From the NCBI RefSeq assembly GCF_039830145.1, contig NZ_CP156082.1, positions 1-64,000 on the forward strand: a DNA stretch of 64,000 nt, in the 5' to 3' direction. The notes below the pieces were generated by a model. The model was not told the DNA's origin. It did no database searches and was given only the letters and a program-made list of their open reading frames with translations. This document shows positions 16,999 through 26,180 of this stretch, piece after piece (positions within the stretch are counted from its first letter, which is position 1; every line of letters begins with the position of its first letter). The DNA comes from Croceibacterium sp. TMG7-5b_MA50. GTDB taxonomy: Bacteria; Pseudomonadota; Alphaproteobacteria; Sphingomonadales; Sphingomonadaceae. The position numbers and the translations under genes are program-made.

Positions 16999-17373
16999 AT
17001 GTCCCGCTCCATCACCGTACTGACGCGGCGCGCGGACTTCGTCGCCGCCAACCGGGGCCTGCGTGTCGCGCGCCCCGGTTTCGTGCTGCTCAGCCGCCCC
17101 AATGGCGGGCACGGCATCCGTTACGGCATCACCGTCACCAAGAAGATCGGCAATGCCGTGGTCCGCAATCGCATGAAGCGCCGGTTCCGCGAATTGCTGC
17201 GGGCCGCGCTGCCGGCCGGTGGCCTGCCGGATCATGACCATGTGCTGATCGGCCGGGACGGCGGGGTGGAACGCGACTTCACCCTGCTGGGTGCCGAACT
17301 GGCCGTGGCGCTGGAACGCGCCGCCGCCGGCAAGGGTGATCCCCCGCGCAAGCCCCGCGCCGCCCGCCGGTGA
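16999..17373 (+). CDS. rnpA: Ribonuclease P protein component
   Basis: Protein subunit of RNase P that helps the M1 RNA mature the 5' ends of tRNAs. It is 124 residues, with the RNR signature [15 protein letters not shown] at 51-65 and the typical start [17 protein letters not shown]. The ATG at 16999 sits 19 bases after rpmH. Its stop overlaps the GTG start of yidD. Confidence 0.95.
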   Translation: MSRSITVLTRRADFVAANRGLRVARPGFVLLSRPNGGHGIRYGITVTKKIGNAVVRNRMKRRFRELLRAALPAGGLPDHDHVLIGRDGGVERDFTLLGAELAVALERAAAGKGDPPRKPRAARR

Positions 17374-17591
17374 GGCAGCTGCCCGCCCGCCTGCTGATCC
17401 TGCTGGCGCGTGGCTGGCAGCTCGGCCCATCGCTGATCCTGCCGCCCACCTGCCGTTACCAGCCATCGTGCAGCCAGTACGCGATCGAGGCGCTGGGCCG
17501 CCATGGCGCGATCAAGGGTGGATGGCTGGCGGCCAAGCGGCTAATGCGCTGCCATCCCTGGGGGGGACACGGCCACGATCCGGTGCCCTGA
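17370..17591 (+). CDS. yidD: Membrane protein insertion efficiency factor YidD
   Basis: A 73-residue protein that assists YidC-dependent membrane insertion. It shows the family pattern [19 protein letters not shown] followed by [17 protein letters not shown]. It starts with GTG overlapping the rnpA stop (GTGA). Its position between rnpA and yidC is the conserved arrangement. Confidence 0.95.
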   Translation: MRQLPARLLILLARGWQLGPSLILPPTCRYQPSCSQYAIEALGRHGAIKGGWLAAKRLMRCHPWGGHGHDPVP

Positions 17592-17642
17592 TGCACCGTC
17601 AACAGGCGGCTGCCTGCCCGCAAGTGAAAGCGATTCTGCGTC

Positions 17643-19385
17643 TTGAACAATCAGCGTAACCTGATCATCGCCGTGGTGCTGAGCCTCGTGCTGCTGCTCG
17701 GCTTCGACTTCGCGATGGGCCGCTTCTATCCGGAGGCGCCCGCCCCCGTGACCCCAACGGCCGACACGCCGGTGCAGCGCGCCGCGGTGGAGGCCGGCGT
17801 GCCGGAGCCGACCACCGGCGAGATGCGGGTGCGCGACGTCGCGACCGCGCTGACCAGCGCCGGGCGCGTGCGGATCGACGCGCCGGAGGTTGCCGGCTCC
17901 ATCAACCCGGTCGGCGCGCGGGTGGACGATATCGTCCTCAAGACGCACCGCCAGACGGTGGACCGCGACAGCGGCCCGGTGCGCCTGTTCGCACCGGCCG
18001 GCACGCCGACGCAGCAATTCGCCCAGTTCGGCTGGGTCGGGCAGGGCGTCGCCGTGCCGGGCGCCAACACGGTGTGGCAGGCGAGCGGCGGGCCGCTGGC
18101 GCCGGGTCGCCCGGTGACGCTGACCTGGAACAACGGGCAGGGTCAGGTCTTCACGATCCGCTTCGACATCGACGAATTCTACATGCTGACCGTGCGGCAG
18201 ACGGTGGGCAATGCCGGCAACGGTTCTGTGGCGCTGCGTCCCTACGCCTTCGTCAACCGGACCAGCCGGACGGCCAGCGCCGACACCTGGAACGTCCATT
18301 CGGGCCCGATCGGCCTGTTCGACGGCGCGGTCGATTTTGCCTGGAACTATGACGACGTGGACGAGGCGGAGACCGCCGATCCGGCCGGAGCCACGGGCTG
18401 GATCGGCTTCACCGACATCTACTGGCTGTCGGCGCTGGTCCCGCAGGATGGCGCGCGTGTCACCGGCACCTTCCGCGCGCTGGGCGACACCGATTATCGC
18501 GCCGACCTGATCTACGACCCCGTGACGGTCAATCCCGGGCAGCAGGCCAGCCGTACCACGCGGCTGTTCGCCGGCGCCAAGGAAAGCGAGGTTCTCGACC
18601 ATTACGAGGATGCCGGCGTCACCAATTTCGGCCTGGCGATCGACTGGGGTTGGTTCCGCTGGTTCATGAAGCCGATCTTCTGGCTGCTGCGCACGCTGTT
18701 CGACCTGACGGGCAATTTCGGCGTGGCCATCATCCTGCTGACCTGCATCATCCGCGGCCTGATGTTCCCGGTCGCGCAGAAGGGCTTCGCCTCCATGGCG
18801 CAGATGCGCGCGGTGCAGCCCAAGATGAAGGCCCTGCAGGAACGCCACAAGGACGACCGCGCGACCCTGCAGCAGGAGATCGGCAAGCTGTACCGCGAAG
18901 AAGGCGTGAACCCGGTAGCGGGCTGCCTGCCGCTGCTGTTGCAGATCCCGGTGTTCTTCGCCCTGTACAAGGTGCTGCTGATCGCGATCGAGATGCGGCA
19001 CAAGCCGTTCGCGCTGTGGATTCGCGACCTGTCCGCGCCCGATCCCGCCACGATTCTGAACGGCTTCGGCCTGCTCGACTTCCAGCCGCCCAGCTTCCTG
19101 GCGATCGGCGTGCTGGCGGTGCTGCTGGGCTTCACCATGTGGCTGCAGTTCCGGTTGAACCCGCAGGCGCTGGATCCGATGCAACAGCAGGTGTTCTCCA
19201 TCATGCCGTGGGTGCTGATGTTCGTGATGGCGCCGTTCGCGGCCGGTCTGCTGCTGTACTGGATCACCAGCAACATCCTGACCGTGGCGCAGCAGCGTTA
19301 CCTCTATTCGCGGCACCCGCAGCTGAAGGCCGCGATGGAGGCTGACCGGGCGGAGAAGGCGCGCGCCGCGGCGGCGCAGAAGTAG
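17643..19385 (+). CDS. yidC: Membrane protein insertase YidC
   Basis: Inserts and folds inner-membrane proteins, alone or with SecYEG. The 580-residue protein has an N-terminal helix (about 7-24), a large periplasmic beta domain (about 50-330) and a C-terminal insertase core of five helices starting near 338. The core includes the conserved groove arginine R371 in IIRGLMFPV and the YREEGVNPVAGCLPLLLQIPVFFALY segment. The start is TTG. A short basic tail (EKARAAAAQK) follows the last helix. Confidence 0.96.
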   Translation: MNNQRNLIIAVVLSLVLLLGFDFAMGRFYPEAPAPVTPTADTPVQRAAVEAGVPEPTTGEMRVRDVATALTSAGRVRIDAPEVAGSINPVGARVDDIVLKTHRQTVDRDSGPVRLFAPAGTPTQQFAQFGWVGQGVAVPGANTVWQASGGPLAPGRPVTLTWNNGQGQVFTIRFDIDEFYMLTVRQTVGNAGNGSVALRPYAFVNRTSRTASADTWNVHSGPIGLFDGAVDFAWNYDDVDEAETADPAGATGWIGFTDIYWLSALVPQDGARVTGTFRALGDTDYRADLIYDPVTVNPGQQASRTTRLFAGAKESEVLDHYEDAGVTNFGLAIDWGWFRWFMKPIFWLLRTLFDLTGNFGVAIILLTCIIRGLMFPVAQKGFASMAQMRAVQPKMKALQERHKDDRATLQQEIGKLYREEGVNPVAGCLPLLLQIPVFFALYKVLLIAIEMRHKPFALWIRDLSAPDPATILNGFGLLDFQPPSFLAIGVLAVLLGFTMWLQFRLNPQALDPMQQQVFSIMPWVLMFVMAPFAAGLLLYWITSNILTVAQQRYLYSRHPQLKAAMEADRAEKARAAAAQK

Positions 19386-19386
19386 G

Positions 19387-20046
19387 ATGGAGACGCCCGC
19401 CCCGCCCGAGCTGCCGCCGGAGTTGGTGGAACAGGCGCGCCGCCTGTTCGCCGGCCGGGTGGAGTTCCTGCTGTCCGCCCCGCAGCTGCAATTCCTGCCG
19501 GAGCCGGACTTTCCGGAAGTCGCGTTCAGCGGCCGGTCCAACGTGGGCAAGAGCAGCCTGATCAACGCCGTGACTGGGCGCAAGGCGATTGCCCGCGCTT
19601 CCGTCACGCCGGGCCGGACGCAGGAGCTGAACTTCTTCGAGGTGGGTGACCCGGTGCAGATGCGCCTGGTCGACATGCCCGGTTATGGCTTTGCCAAGGC
19701 GCCCGTGAAGGTGGTGGAGCGCTGGAAGCAGCTGGTCCGCACCTTCCTGATGGGGCGCACGGTGCTGCGCCGGACGCTGGTGCTGGTGGACAGCCGGCAC
19801 GGCATCAAGCCGCCAGATCTCGAGATGATGAAGATGCTGGACGAGGCGGCCGTCGGCTATCGCCTGGTGCTGACCAAGGCGGACAAGGTGAAGGCGAGCG
19901 AGCTGGAAGCCACCCGTGCCGCCGTCGCGGCGGAGGCGCGCAAGCATTCCGCCGCCTACCCCCAGCTCCACGTCACCAGCGCGGAGAAGGGCATGGGCAT
20001 CGCGGAACTGCGCGCCGCCATCCTGGCCGACGCGCTACAGCGCTGA
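19387..20046 (+). CDS. yihA: Ribosome biogenesis GTPase YihA/YsxC
   Basis: GTPase needed for late assembly of the 50S subunit, 219 residues. G1 is GRSNVGKSS (49-57), the G2 threonine lies in SVTPGRTQ, G3 is DMPGYG (96-101), and G4 is TKAD. It starts one base after the yidC stop region and is the last gene of the cluster. In many alphaproteobacteria argB follows here; in this window a convergent c-di-GMP gene takes that place. Confidence 0.95.
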   Translation: METPAPPELPPELVEQARRLFAGRVEFLLSAPQLQFLPEPDFPEVAFSGRSNVGKSSLINAVTGRKAIARASVTPGRTQELNFFEVGDPVQMRLVDMPGYGFAKAPVKVVERWKQLVRTFLMGRTVLRRTLVLVDSRHGIKPPDLEMMKMLDEAAVGYRLVLTKADKVKASELEATRAAVAAEARKHSAAYPQLHVTSAEKGMGIAELRAAILADALQR

Positions 20047-20062
20047 CCGCCCGCGTCAGCGC
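20040..20062. terminator. Hairpin shared by convergent yihA and EAL-GGDEF genes
   Basis: Perfect 8-bp stem GCGCTGAC/GTCAGCGC with a 7-base loop, spanning the ends of both converging genes. No T-tract follows on either side, so it would be an atypical or Rho-assisted terminator. Confidence 0.45.
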
Positions 20063-21939
20063 GGCGCGCGGGTCCGGCCCGGCGTGGTCGCGAAACTCGC
20101 CACCGCGGGTTCGGCGAGGAAACTGCTGCGCAGCGACTGCGTGCCCGTTAGTGCCGGATCGCCCCGGCGGTTGACCCGCTGTGCCAGCAGCGCCGGCAGG
20201 CTGATCCGGTGCAATCCCTCCACACTGGCCTTGGCCGCGCTCTTGCCCTCCGCCAGCGCGCCGACGATCTCTTCCGGCGTCAGTTCGGGCCGGTCGGCCG
20301 GCAGATGCAGCAGCACCGCGGCGGCGCGGATCAGCGGGAAGAAGCGATGTTCGCCGAAGCGGTCCTTGGCGCGGAAACCGCCGGCGGAACGGTGCTCCTC
20401 GCTGTAATGCGCCTCCGCCCGCAGGCGGAAGGCATTGACCGTCTGCCGGGTCAGGCTTTCGGCGGCATCTTCCGTCACCGGGAAGCAGGCAAAGAAGTCG
20501 TCCCCGCCCACATGCCCGACGAAGCCGCCGCTGTCGCGTGCGGCGGCCTGCAGCACGTCGGCGAAGTGGAGGATGATGCGGTCACCTTCCGTGAAGCCAT
20601 AGGCGTCGTTGAACGCCTTGAAATTGTCGAAGTCGAAGAACACCACACTGTGCGGATGACCCACGGCGGAGCGTAGCAGGAACCGTTGGATCGAACCGTT
20701 GCCGGGCAGCCCCGTCAGCGGATTGCGATCACGCGCTTCCTCCACCGCCCGCTCGCTGCTCAATTGCAGCACGTGCTGGCTGCTCAGCATTCCGGCGAGC
20801 CGGCCGTCCACCGTCAGGACGATGCCGCGCGCATCGGGCGCGGCCATCGCGCTTTCGATGATGGCCTCCACCGTGGCGGTCGCCTCGGCCGTGGGGCATG
20901 GGGCGGCGAGGTCGCCGGCGGTCTGCCGAAGGCCGCGGTTCTCCACCAGCGCGGCGCCGTATCCGCTGAACAGGAAAGCGTTGAGCGCGGCCTCGTACAG
21001 CGCGCCCATCACATGCCCGCCGGCATCCACCACCGGCAGCATGCCCAGCGCAACGCCCTGCCGGAACCGCGCCACCGCGTCGGCCAGTGGGGTGGTATGA
21101 TGCAGCGGCTCCACGGCGATGACCATGTCCGCGATGCGTCGCGGAATGCCGCCATCACGGCGCAGCCTGCCGGCGACACCCGACGTGTCCGCCATTTGCG
21201 GGATCCGCGTCGGTCGCCCGGTCAGGAAACCCTGCGCCATGTCGCAGCCCAGTTCGCGCAGGGTGCGGAAATCGGCCTCTTGTTCGACCTGGACCGCCAC
21301 CGACGGAATGCCCAGCGCGTGGCCGAGCCCGATCAGCTTGGCGACGACCGCCTGCGCCCGGGTGTTGCGCGCAACGCCGGATGTCAGGTCACCATCCAGC
21401 TTCAGGTAATCGGGGCTGGTGCCCAGCAGGCACGCGATGTCGCCGGCGCCGTTGCCGAAGCCGGATAGCGCGACCCGCAGGCCGTGCTTCGCCATGATGC
21501 GCAGCAGATCGGGCGAGAGGCGGCGATCGGTCCCGCACAGCTCCACCACCAGGCTGCCCGGCGCGATGCCGGCGTCGCGCGCCAGTGCCGCCAGGCGGAG
21601 CGGCAGGTGCTCCCCTTCCTGCAGCAGACGAGGGTCGATATTGCAGAACAGGCGGGTGCCGGGCGGCAGCTCCTGCTCCGCGAAGCTGGCCACTGCGGCC
21701 GCTGCCAGCGCTAGGTCGACCTCGATCAGGCGGCCTTCGCTGGCGGCAAGGTCCAGCAGATCACACGCGGTGGCCGGATCGTGCCCATCGGGCAGGCGGG
21801 CCAGCGCTTCGAAGCCCTGCGGCTCCAGCGTGCCCATGGCCACGATCGGCTGGAACGCGAACTGCAACCCCGCGGCATCGACCAGCCCGGCCATGGGGCG
21901 CTTGCTGGGGCGCGGCATACCTGACCTGTGCAAGTTCAT
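20056..21939 (-). CDS. EAL-CBS-GGDEF c-di-GMP signalling protein with degenerate EAL site
   Basis: A soluble protein of about 627 residues in the unusual order EAL (20-245), CBS pair (about 263-396), GGDEF (about 400-560). The EAL motif itself survives (FEALARL, 43-49). However, the metal-binding DDFG reads S159-G160-F-G and the EGVE motif reads V216-Q217-V-E, so phosphodiesterase activity is unlikely. The GGDEF loop is GGDDF (478-482) within FDFDNFKAFNDAYG, so cyclase activity is possible but not certain. The CBS pair may sense adenine nucleotides. Starts at 21969, 21939 and 21918 are all possible; 21939 has the best purine-rich leader. Confidence 0.87.
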   Translation of the reverse strand: MNLHRSGMPRPSKRPMAGLVDAAGLQFAFQPIVAMGTLEPQGFEALARLPDGHDPATACDLLDLAASEGRLIEVDLALAAAAVASFAEQELPPGTRLFCNIDPRLLQEGEHLPLRLAALARDAGIAPGSLVVELCGTDRRLSPDLLRIMAKHGLRVALSGFGNGAGDIACLLGTSPDYLKLDGDLTSGVARNTRAQAVVAKLIGLGHALGIPSVAVQVEQEADFRTLRELGCDMAQGFLTGRPTRIPQMADTSGVAGRLRRDGGIPRRIADMVIAVEPLHHTTPLADAVARFRQGVALGMLPVVDAGGHVMGALYEAALNAFLFSGYGAALVENRGLRQTAGDLAAPCPTAEATATVEAIIESAMAAPDARGIVLTVDGRLAGMLSSQHVLQLSSERAVEEARDRNPLTGLPGNGSIQRFLLRSAVGHPHSVVFFDFDNFKAFNDAYGFTEGDRIILHFADVLQAAARDSGGFVGHVGGDDFFACFPVTEDAAESLTRQTVNAFRLRAEAHYSEEHRSAGGFRAKDRFGEHRFFPLIRAAAVLLHLPADRPELTPEEIVGALAEGKSAAKASVEGLHRISLPALLAQRVNRRGDPALTGTQSLRSSFLAEPAVASFATTPGRTRAPR

Positions 21940-22115
21940 CGACCGTCCCCGTCGCCACACCGGCCGCATGTTGCCATCGCCGGGGTAAACGGGCCGTTAG
22001 CGAACCGGCATGAATCAGCCGTTCCGCAACTTTACGGCTCCGTCACCCCGTTACGCGAACAGAGTTCCGCCTCGACAAGCTGCAATCTGACTGATTAGGA
22101 GGGGCGGCACAAGCC

Positions 22116-22137
22116 GGCTGGCAAGGGGTTGCCGGCC
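22116..22137 (+). other. Hairpin in the GST gene leader
   Basis: GGCTGGCAA and TTGCCGGCC pair over nine positions (one G-U) around a GGGG loop, about 40 bases before the GST start. The surrounding intergenic stretch 21940-22178 separates divergent genes and must hold promoters for both. No clear -35/-10 was seen. Confidence 0.3.
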
Positions 22138-22178
22138 CGGATACCCGCGCGGGGGCGCACAATGCAGCGGAGGCCTGC

Positions 22179-22838
22179 GTGAAGCTGATTATCGGCAACC
22201 GGAATTATTCCAGCTGGTCGCTGCGTGGCTGGCTGGCGGCGCGCCAGTCCGGCCTGCCGTTCGAGGAGTTGACCGTCCATATCGACGGCGATGACTGGCA
22301 GGCGACCAAGCGGCTGGACGGCGAGTTCCAGCCTTCCGCCGGCAAGGTCCCGGTCTTGTGGGACGGCGACGGCGTGGTGTGGGATTCGCTCGCCATCCTC
22401 GAATACCTGGCGGACAAGGTCGGACGCGACCGCTTCTGGCCGAAGGAGCCGGCCGCGCGCGGCATGGCCCGGGCGATGGTGGCGGAAATGCACAGCGGAT
22501 ATCTTCCGCTGCGGCGCCTGTGCCCCATGAACATCCGCCGCCGCATCACGGGCCTGACCCTGACGGAGGAGGCGCGGGAGAACATCGTGCGCATCCTCAG
22601 CCTGTGGGCGGAGGCGCGGGCGCGGTTCGGCGCGGGCGGGCCATTCCTGTTCGGCACCTTCAGCGCGGCCGACATCTTCTACGCCCCCGTGGTCAGCCGC
22701 TTCGTCACCTATGGCGTCGGCGTGCCCGGCTTTGCCCAAGCCTACATGCAGGCGGTGTGGGATCACGCCTGGATGCAGGAATGGATCGCCGCGGCAGAGA
22801 ACGAGGAATGGGTCATCGAACAGTTCGAGGTGGCCTGA
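22179..22838 (+). CDS. Glutathione S-transferase family protein
   Basis: A 219-residue GST. The N-terminal thioredoxin-like domain starts MKLIIGNRNYSSWSLRGWLA, where the SSWS serines sit at the glutathione-activating position. It has the cis-proline motif KVPVL and the glutathione-contact WDSLAILEYL. The helical C domain follows from about 90. GTG start with CGGAGG upstream. The substrate is unknown. Its last 31 bases overlap the predicted dapE start. Confidence 0.9.
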   Translation: MKLIIGNRNYSSWSLRGWLAARQSGLPFEELTVHIDGDDWQATKRLDGEFQPSAGKVPVLWDGDGVVWDSLAILEYLADKVGRDRFWPKEPAARGMARAMVAEMHSGYLPLRRLCPMNIRRRITGLTLTEEARENIVRILSLWAEARARFGAGGPFLFGTFSAADIFYAPVVSRFVTYGVGVPGFAQAYMQAVWDHAWMQEWIAAAENEEWVIEQFEVA

Positions 22839-23983
22839 TCACCCCGTCTGCCCATCGGGGGCCTGACGCCCCGGAACTCGCCGCCCGGCTGCTCGCCTGT
22901 GCCAGCGTGACGCCGGCGCGCGGGGCCGTGTTCGATGCCCTGGCCGCCATGCTGGAACCGCTGGGCTTCACTTGCCACCGCTTCATCAGCGGGGGAGAGG
23001 TGGAAAATTGCCTCGCCATCCGGCCGGGGCCGGTCGGCAGCCGCCATTTCGCCTTCGCCGGCCACCTGGACGTGGTGCCCGCCGGTGACGGCTGGACCGG
23101 GGACGCCTTCCTGCCGGAGGTGCGTGGCGACCTGCTCTACGGCCGGGGTGCGGTCGATATGAAGGGGGCGATCGCCTGCTTCGCCGCGGCGTGCGCGGAC
23201 ATTCCGCCGGATGCGGGCACGATCAGCCTCATCATCACGGGTGACGAGGAGGGGGAGGCGATCCACGGCACCCGCGCCCTCATCACCTGGATGGACGAAC
23301 ACGGCATTTGGCCGGACCTGTGCCTAGTGGGCGAACCCACCAGCGTCCACCGGCTGGGCGACACGATGAAGGTCGGCCGCCGCGGTTCGGTCAACATTTG
23401 GCTGGAGGTGGCGGGCCGCGAGGGGCACGTCGCCTATCCGCACCTGGCCGACAATCCCGCGCCCAGGCTGGTCGCCATGCTGGCGGAGCTGAACGCGCTG
23501 GTGCTGGACGAAGGGACCGAGTGGTTCCAGCCGTCCAACCTGGAGATCACCGATATCGCCATCGGCAATCCTGCCACCAATGTCATTCCGGGCCGGGCCA
23601 CCGCGCGCCTGTCCATCCGCTTCAACGACCGGCATACCGGCGACGCGCTGGCAGCGGAGGTATCCGCCATCGCCGCGCGGCACGGCGGCACGGCGCGCGC
23701 GGTCATTTCCGGGGAGCCGTTCCTGACCCCGCCGGGCGCCTTCTCGCGGCTGGTGGCGGACGCCGTCGAGGCTGAGACCGGCCTCACCCCCGAATTGTCC
23801 ACCAGCGGCGGCACGTCCGACGCCCGGTTCCTGAAGTCGGTTTGCCCCGTCATCGAGCTCGGCCTGCTGAACGCCACCATGCACAAGCGTGATGAAGCGG
23901 TGGCAGTGGCGGATTTGGATGCCCTGACCCGTATATACCGGCGTGTCGCGATCGCGGCCCTGACCCTTGGAGTAGCTGAATGA
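22808..23983 (+). CDS. dapE: Succinyl-diaminopimelate desuccinylase
   Basis: Dinuclear zinc amidohydrolase that frees L,L-diaminopimelate for lysine and peptidoglycan. From the ATG at 22808 it is 391 residues. Zinc site residues are H86 and D88 in GHLDVVP, D117 in GRGAVDMKG, the catalytic/ligand DEEG (146-149), and a late His in NATMHKRDE. STSGGTSDARF is a DapE hallmark. The family usually starts about 15 residues later than this ATG; the only nearby alternative is a CTG at 22835, so the start is uncertain. Its stop overlaps the next ATG by four bases. Confidence 0.92.
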   Translation: MGHRTVRGGLITPSAHRGPDAPELAARLLACASVTPARGAVFDALAAMLEPLGFTCHRFISGGEVENCLAIRPGPVGSRHFAFAGHLDVVPAGDGWTGDAFLPEVRGDLLYGRGAVDMKGAIACFAAACADIPPDAGTISLIITGDEEGEAIHGTRALITWMDEHGIWPDLCLVGEPTSVHRLGDTMKVGRRGSVNIWLEVAGREGHVAYPHLADNPAPRLVAMLAELNALVLDEGTEWFQPSNLEITDIAIGNPATNVIPGRATARLSIRFNDRHTGDALAAEVSAIAARHGGTARAVISGEPFLTPPGAFSRLVADAVEAETGLTPELSTSGGTSDARFLKSVCPVIELGLLNATMHKRDEAVAVADLDALTRIYRRVAIAALTLGVAE

Positions 23984-25302
23984 GCACCGATGCCGAACAG
24001 ATGGCGGCCGAAGCCGCGCCGATCGGGCATGGGAAGCTGCAATGGCGCATCCTGATCGGCTTCGTCGCCGGGTTGGCGGCGGGGCTTGCCGCCTACACGC
24101 TGACGCCGGGGGCGGACTGGATCGGCACGGTCGTCACCTACATCACCGGGCCGATCGGGCAGGTGTTCCTGCGGCTGCTGTTCATGCTGGTGATCCCGCT
24201 GCTGTTCAGCGCGCTGGTGATCGGCGTGGCGGAGATGGGGGAAATCCGCTCCCTGAAGCGCATTGGTCTGCGCACGCTGGCCTACACGGTCGTGGTCTCG
24301 GCCATTTCCGTCGCGCTGGCGCTGCTGCTGGTCAACGTGCTGCGCCCCGGTGACGGCGTCGACCCGGTCGCCGCGCGCGAATTGCTGGCGCAGGGCGGGC
24401 AGGGCGCCGCCAGCATCGTCGCCGCCAGTTCGGAAACACAGCCAGGCGTGGCGCAGCTGATCGCCATCGTGCCCAGCAACATCGTCGCCGCCATGGCCGA
24501 CAACGACATCTTGGCGGTGATGTTCTTCGCGCTGGTCTTCGGCATCGGCATGCTGCTGGTGCAGACGCGCCGCACCGCCGCGCTGAAGGACGGGATCGAG
24601 GGCTTGTTCGAGATTGCGATGCGGCTGATCGGCATCGTCATCCAGTTGGCGCCGATCGCCATCTTCTGCTTCATGTTCAACCTGTCCGCCCAGTTCGGGT
24701 GGGACCTGCTTTTCAAGCTAGCCGCCTACGTCGGTGTGGTGGTGCTGGCGCTGGCGCTGCAAATGTTCGGCGTGTTTTCCGCCATCCTGGCGTTCGTGGC
24801 AAAGAAGAGTCCGATCGCCTTCTTCCGCGAGACGCGGGAGGCCAGCATCATGGCCTTTTCCACGGCCAGTTCCAACGCGACGCTGCCCACCGCGCTGCGG
24901 ATCGCCGATACGGAGCTGAAGCTGCCCGGCCGCGTCGCCCGCTTCGTGCTGACGATCGGGGCCACCGCCAACCAGAACGGCACGGCCATGTTCGAAGGCG
25001 TGACGGTGCTGTTCCTGGCACAGTTCTTCGGCGTGGACCTGTCGCTGGGCGATCAGTTGTTCGTGATGCTGGTGGCGATCCTGGCCGGCATCGGCACTGC
25101 CGGCGTGCCGGGCGGATCGCTGCCGGTGGTGGCGCTGATCCTGGCGAGCGTAGGCGTGCCGCCGGAGGGGATCGGCCTGATCCTGGGCGTCGACCGTTTC
25201 CTCGACATGTGCCGCACGGCGCTGAACGTCGTGGGCGATCTCGTCGCGGCGCAGACCATCTCCTCCCTGTCGGAGAAGGATGCGGTCGCGACCGCCGACT
25301 AG
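23980..25302 (+). CDS. Dicarboxylate/amino acid:cation symporter (GltP-like)
   Basis: Sodium- or proton-coupled transporter of 440 residues. It has the canonical DAACS motifs: AFSTASSNATLP (serine-rich hairpin), the NQNGTAMFEGVTVLF helix, GTAGVPGGSLPVV, and DRFLDMCRTALNVVGD with the substrate-binding aspartate and arginine. These fit an acidic amino acid or dicarboxylate substrate. It is coupled to dapE (ATGA) and ends four bases inside the convergent mutM. Confidence 0.94.
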   Translation: MSTDAEQMAAEAAPIGHGKLQWRILIGFVAGLAAGLAAYTLTPGADWIGTVVTYITGPIGQVFLRLLFMLVIPLLFSALVIGVAEMGEIRSLKRIGLRTLAYTVVVSAISVALALLLVNVLRPGDGVDPVAARELLAQGGQGAASIVAASSETQPGVAQLIAIVPSNIVAAMADNDILAVMFFALVFGIGMLLVQTRRTAALKDGIEGLFEIAMRLIGIVIQLAPIAIFCFMFNLSAQFGWDLLFKLAAYVGVVVLALALQMFGVFSAILAFVAKKSPIAFFRETREASIMAFSTASSNATLPTALRIADTELKLPGRVARFVLTIGATANQNGTAMFEGVTVLFLAQFFGVDLSLGDQLFVMLVAILAGIGTAGVPGGSLPVVALILASVGVPPEGIGLILGVDRFLDMCRTALNVVGDLVAAQTISSLSEKDAVATAD

Positions 25303-26114
25303 CGCTGGCAGCGGGGGCAGTACCAGGTGCTGCGCCCGCCCTGCACGATGCGGGTGATAGTGCCGCCATCATCGCGCAGGCACGGCTCGCCCTCCCGGTC
25401 GTACACGGCGAAGGAGCTGGCGAAATAGCCGAGTTGCCCGTCAGGATGGGCGTAGTCGCGCAGCGACGATCCGCCTTGCTCGATAGCCAGTTCCAGGACA
25501 GCGCGGATCGCCGGGACCAGCCGCACCAGCGCCGCGCGCGACACCGCGCCCGCCGGCTTCAGCGGGCTGATCCGCGCCCGGTGCAGCGCCTCGCACACAT
25601 AGATGTTGCCGAGGCCCGCCACGATCCGCTGGTCCAGCAGCAGCAGCTTGATCGCCTGCTTGCGGGTCGTGAACGCGGCGTGGAGATGCGCAGCGGTCAG
25701 GTCCGGTCCCAACGGTTCCGGTCCCATGGCGGCAAAGGCCGGGTAATCGTCCAGCCCCGCCGTGTCCGCCAGGGCGACGAAGCCGAAGCGGCGCGGATCG
25801 CACAGCGCCAGCAGGTGATCGCTTGTGCCCAGCAGCAGGTGGTCATGCGTGCCGATCGCGTCCGGGTCGATCCGCCAGCGCCCGCTCATGCCCAGGTGGA
25901 AGATCAGCGTCCGATCCCGGTCGGTGTGGATCAGGCCATACTTGGCCCGGCGGCCCAGGCCGATGACGCGCGCACCGGTCAGCGCCTGCACCAGATCGGG
26001 CGGGAAGGGGAAACGCATGTCGGGCCGGCGCGGCTCCACCCGATCCAGCCGGGCGCCGTCCAGCACGCGGGTCAGCCCGCGCACCGTCGTCTCTACTTCG
26101 GGAAGTTCGGGCAT
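25299..26114 (-). CDS. mutM: Formamidopyrimidine-DNA glycosylase with altered zinc finger
   Basis: Base-excision repair glycosylase/AP lyase for 8-oxoguanine and FaPy lesions. The 271-residue protein starts MPELPEVET with the catalytic Pro and Glu, and the H2TH region (LDQRIVAGLGNIYVCEAL) is intact. The C-terminal zinc finger normally has four cysteines in C-x2-C...C-x2-C. Here the first pair reads C245-L-R-D248-D, so the second cysteine is an aspartate with one extra residue, while C266 and C269 remain. The DNA reads TGC CTG CGC GAT GAT. Asp could still bind zinc, or binding may be weakened. Confidence 0.95.
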   Translation of the reverse strand: MPELPEVETTVRGLTRVLDGARLDRVEPRRPDMRFPFPPDLVQALTGARVIGLGRRAKYGLIHTDRDRTLIFHLGMSGRWRIDPDAIGTHDHLLLGTSDHLLALCDPRRFGFVALADTAGLDDYPAFAAMGPEPLGPDLTAAHLHAAFTTRKQAIKLLLLDQRIVAGLGNIYVCEALHRARISPLKPAGAVSRAALVRLVPAIRAVLELAIEQGGSSLRDYAHPDGQLGYFASSFAVYDREGEPCLRDDGGTITRIVQGGRSTWYCPRCQR

Positions 26115-26180
26115 AGATCAGGCAGATAGGCGGCGGCCTGCCTGTCGCCAAGCCGTGCGCCGGGCGCTAGGGGCCACACC

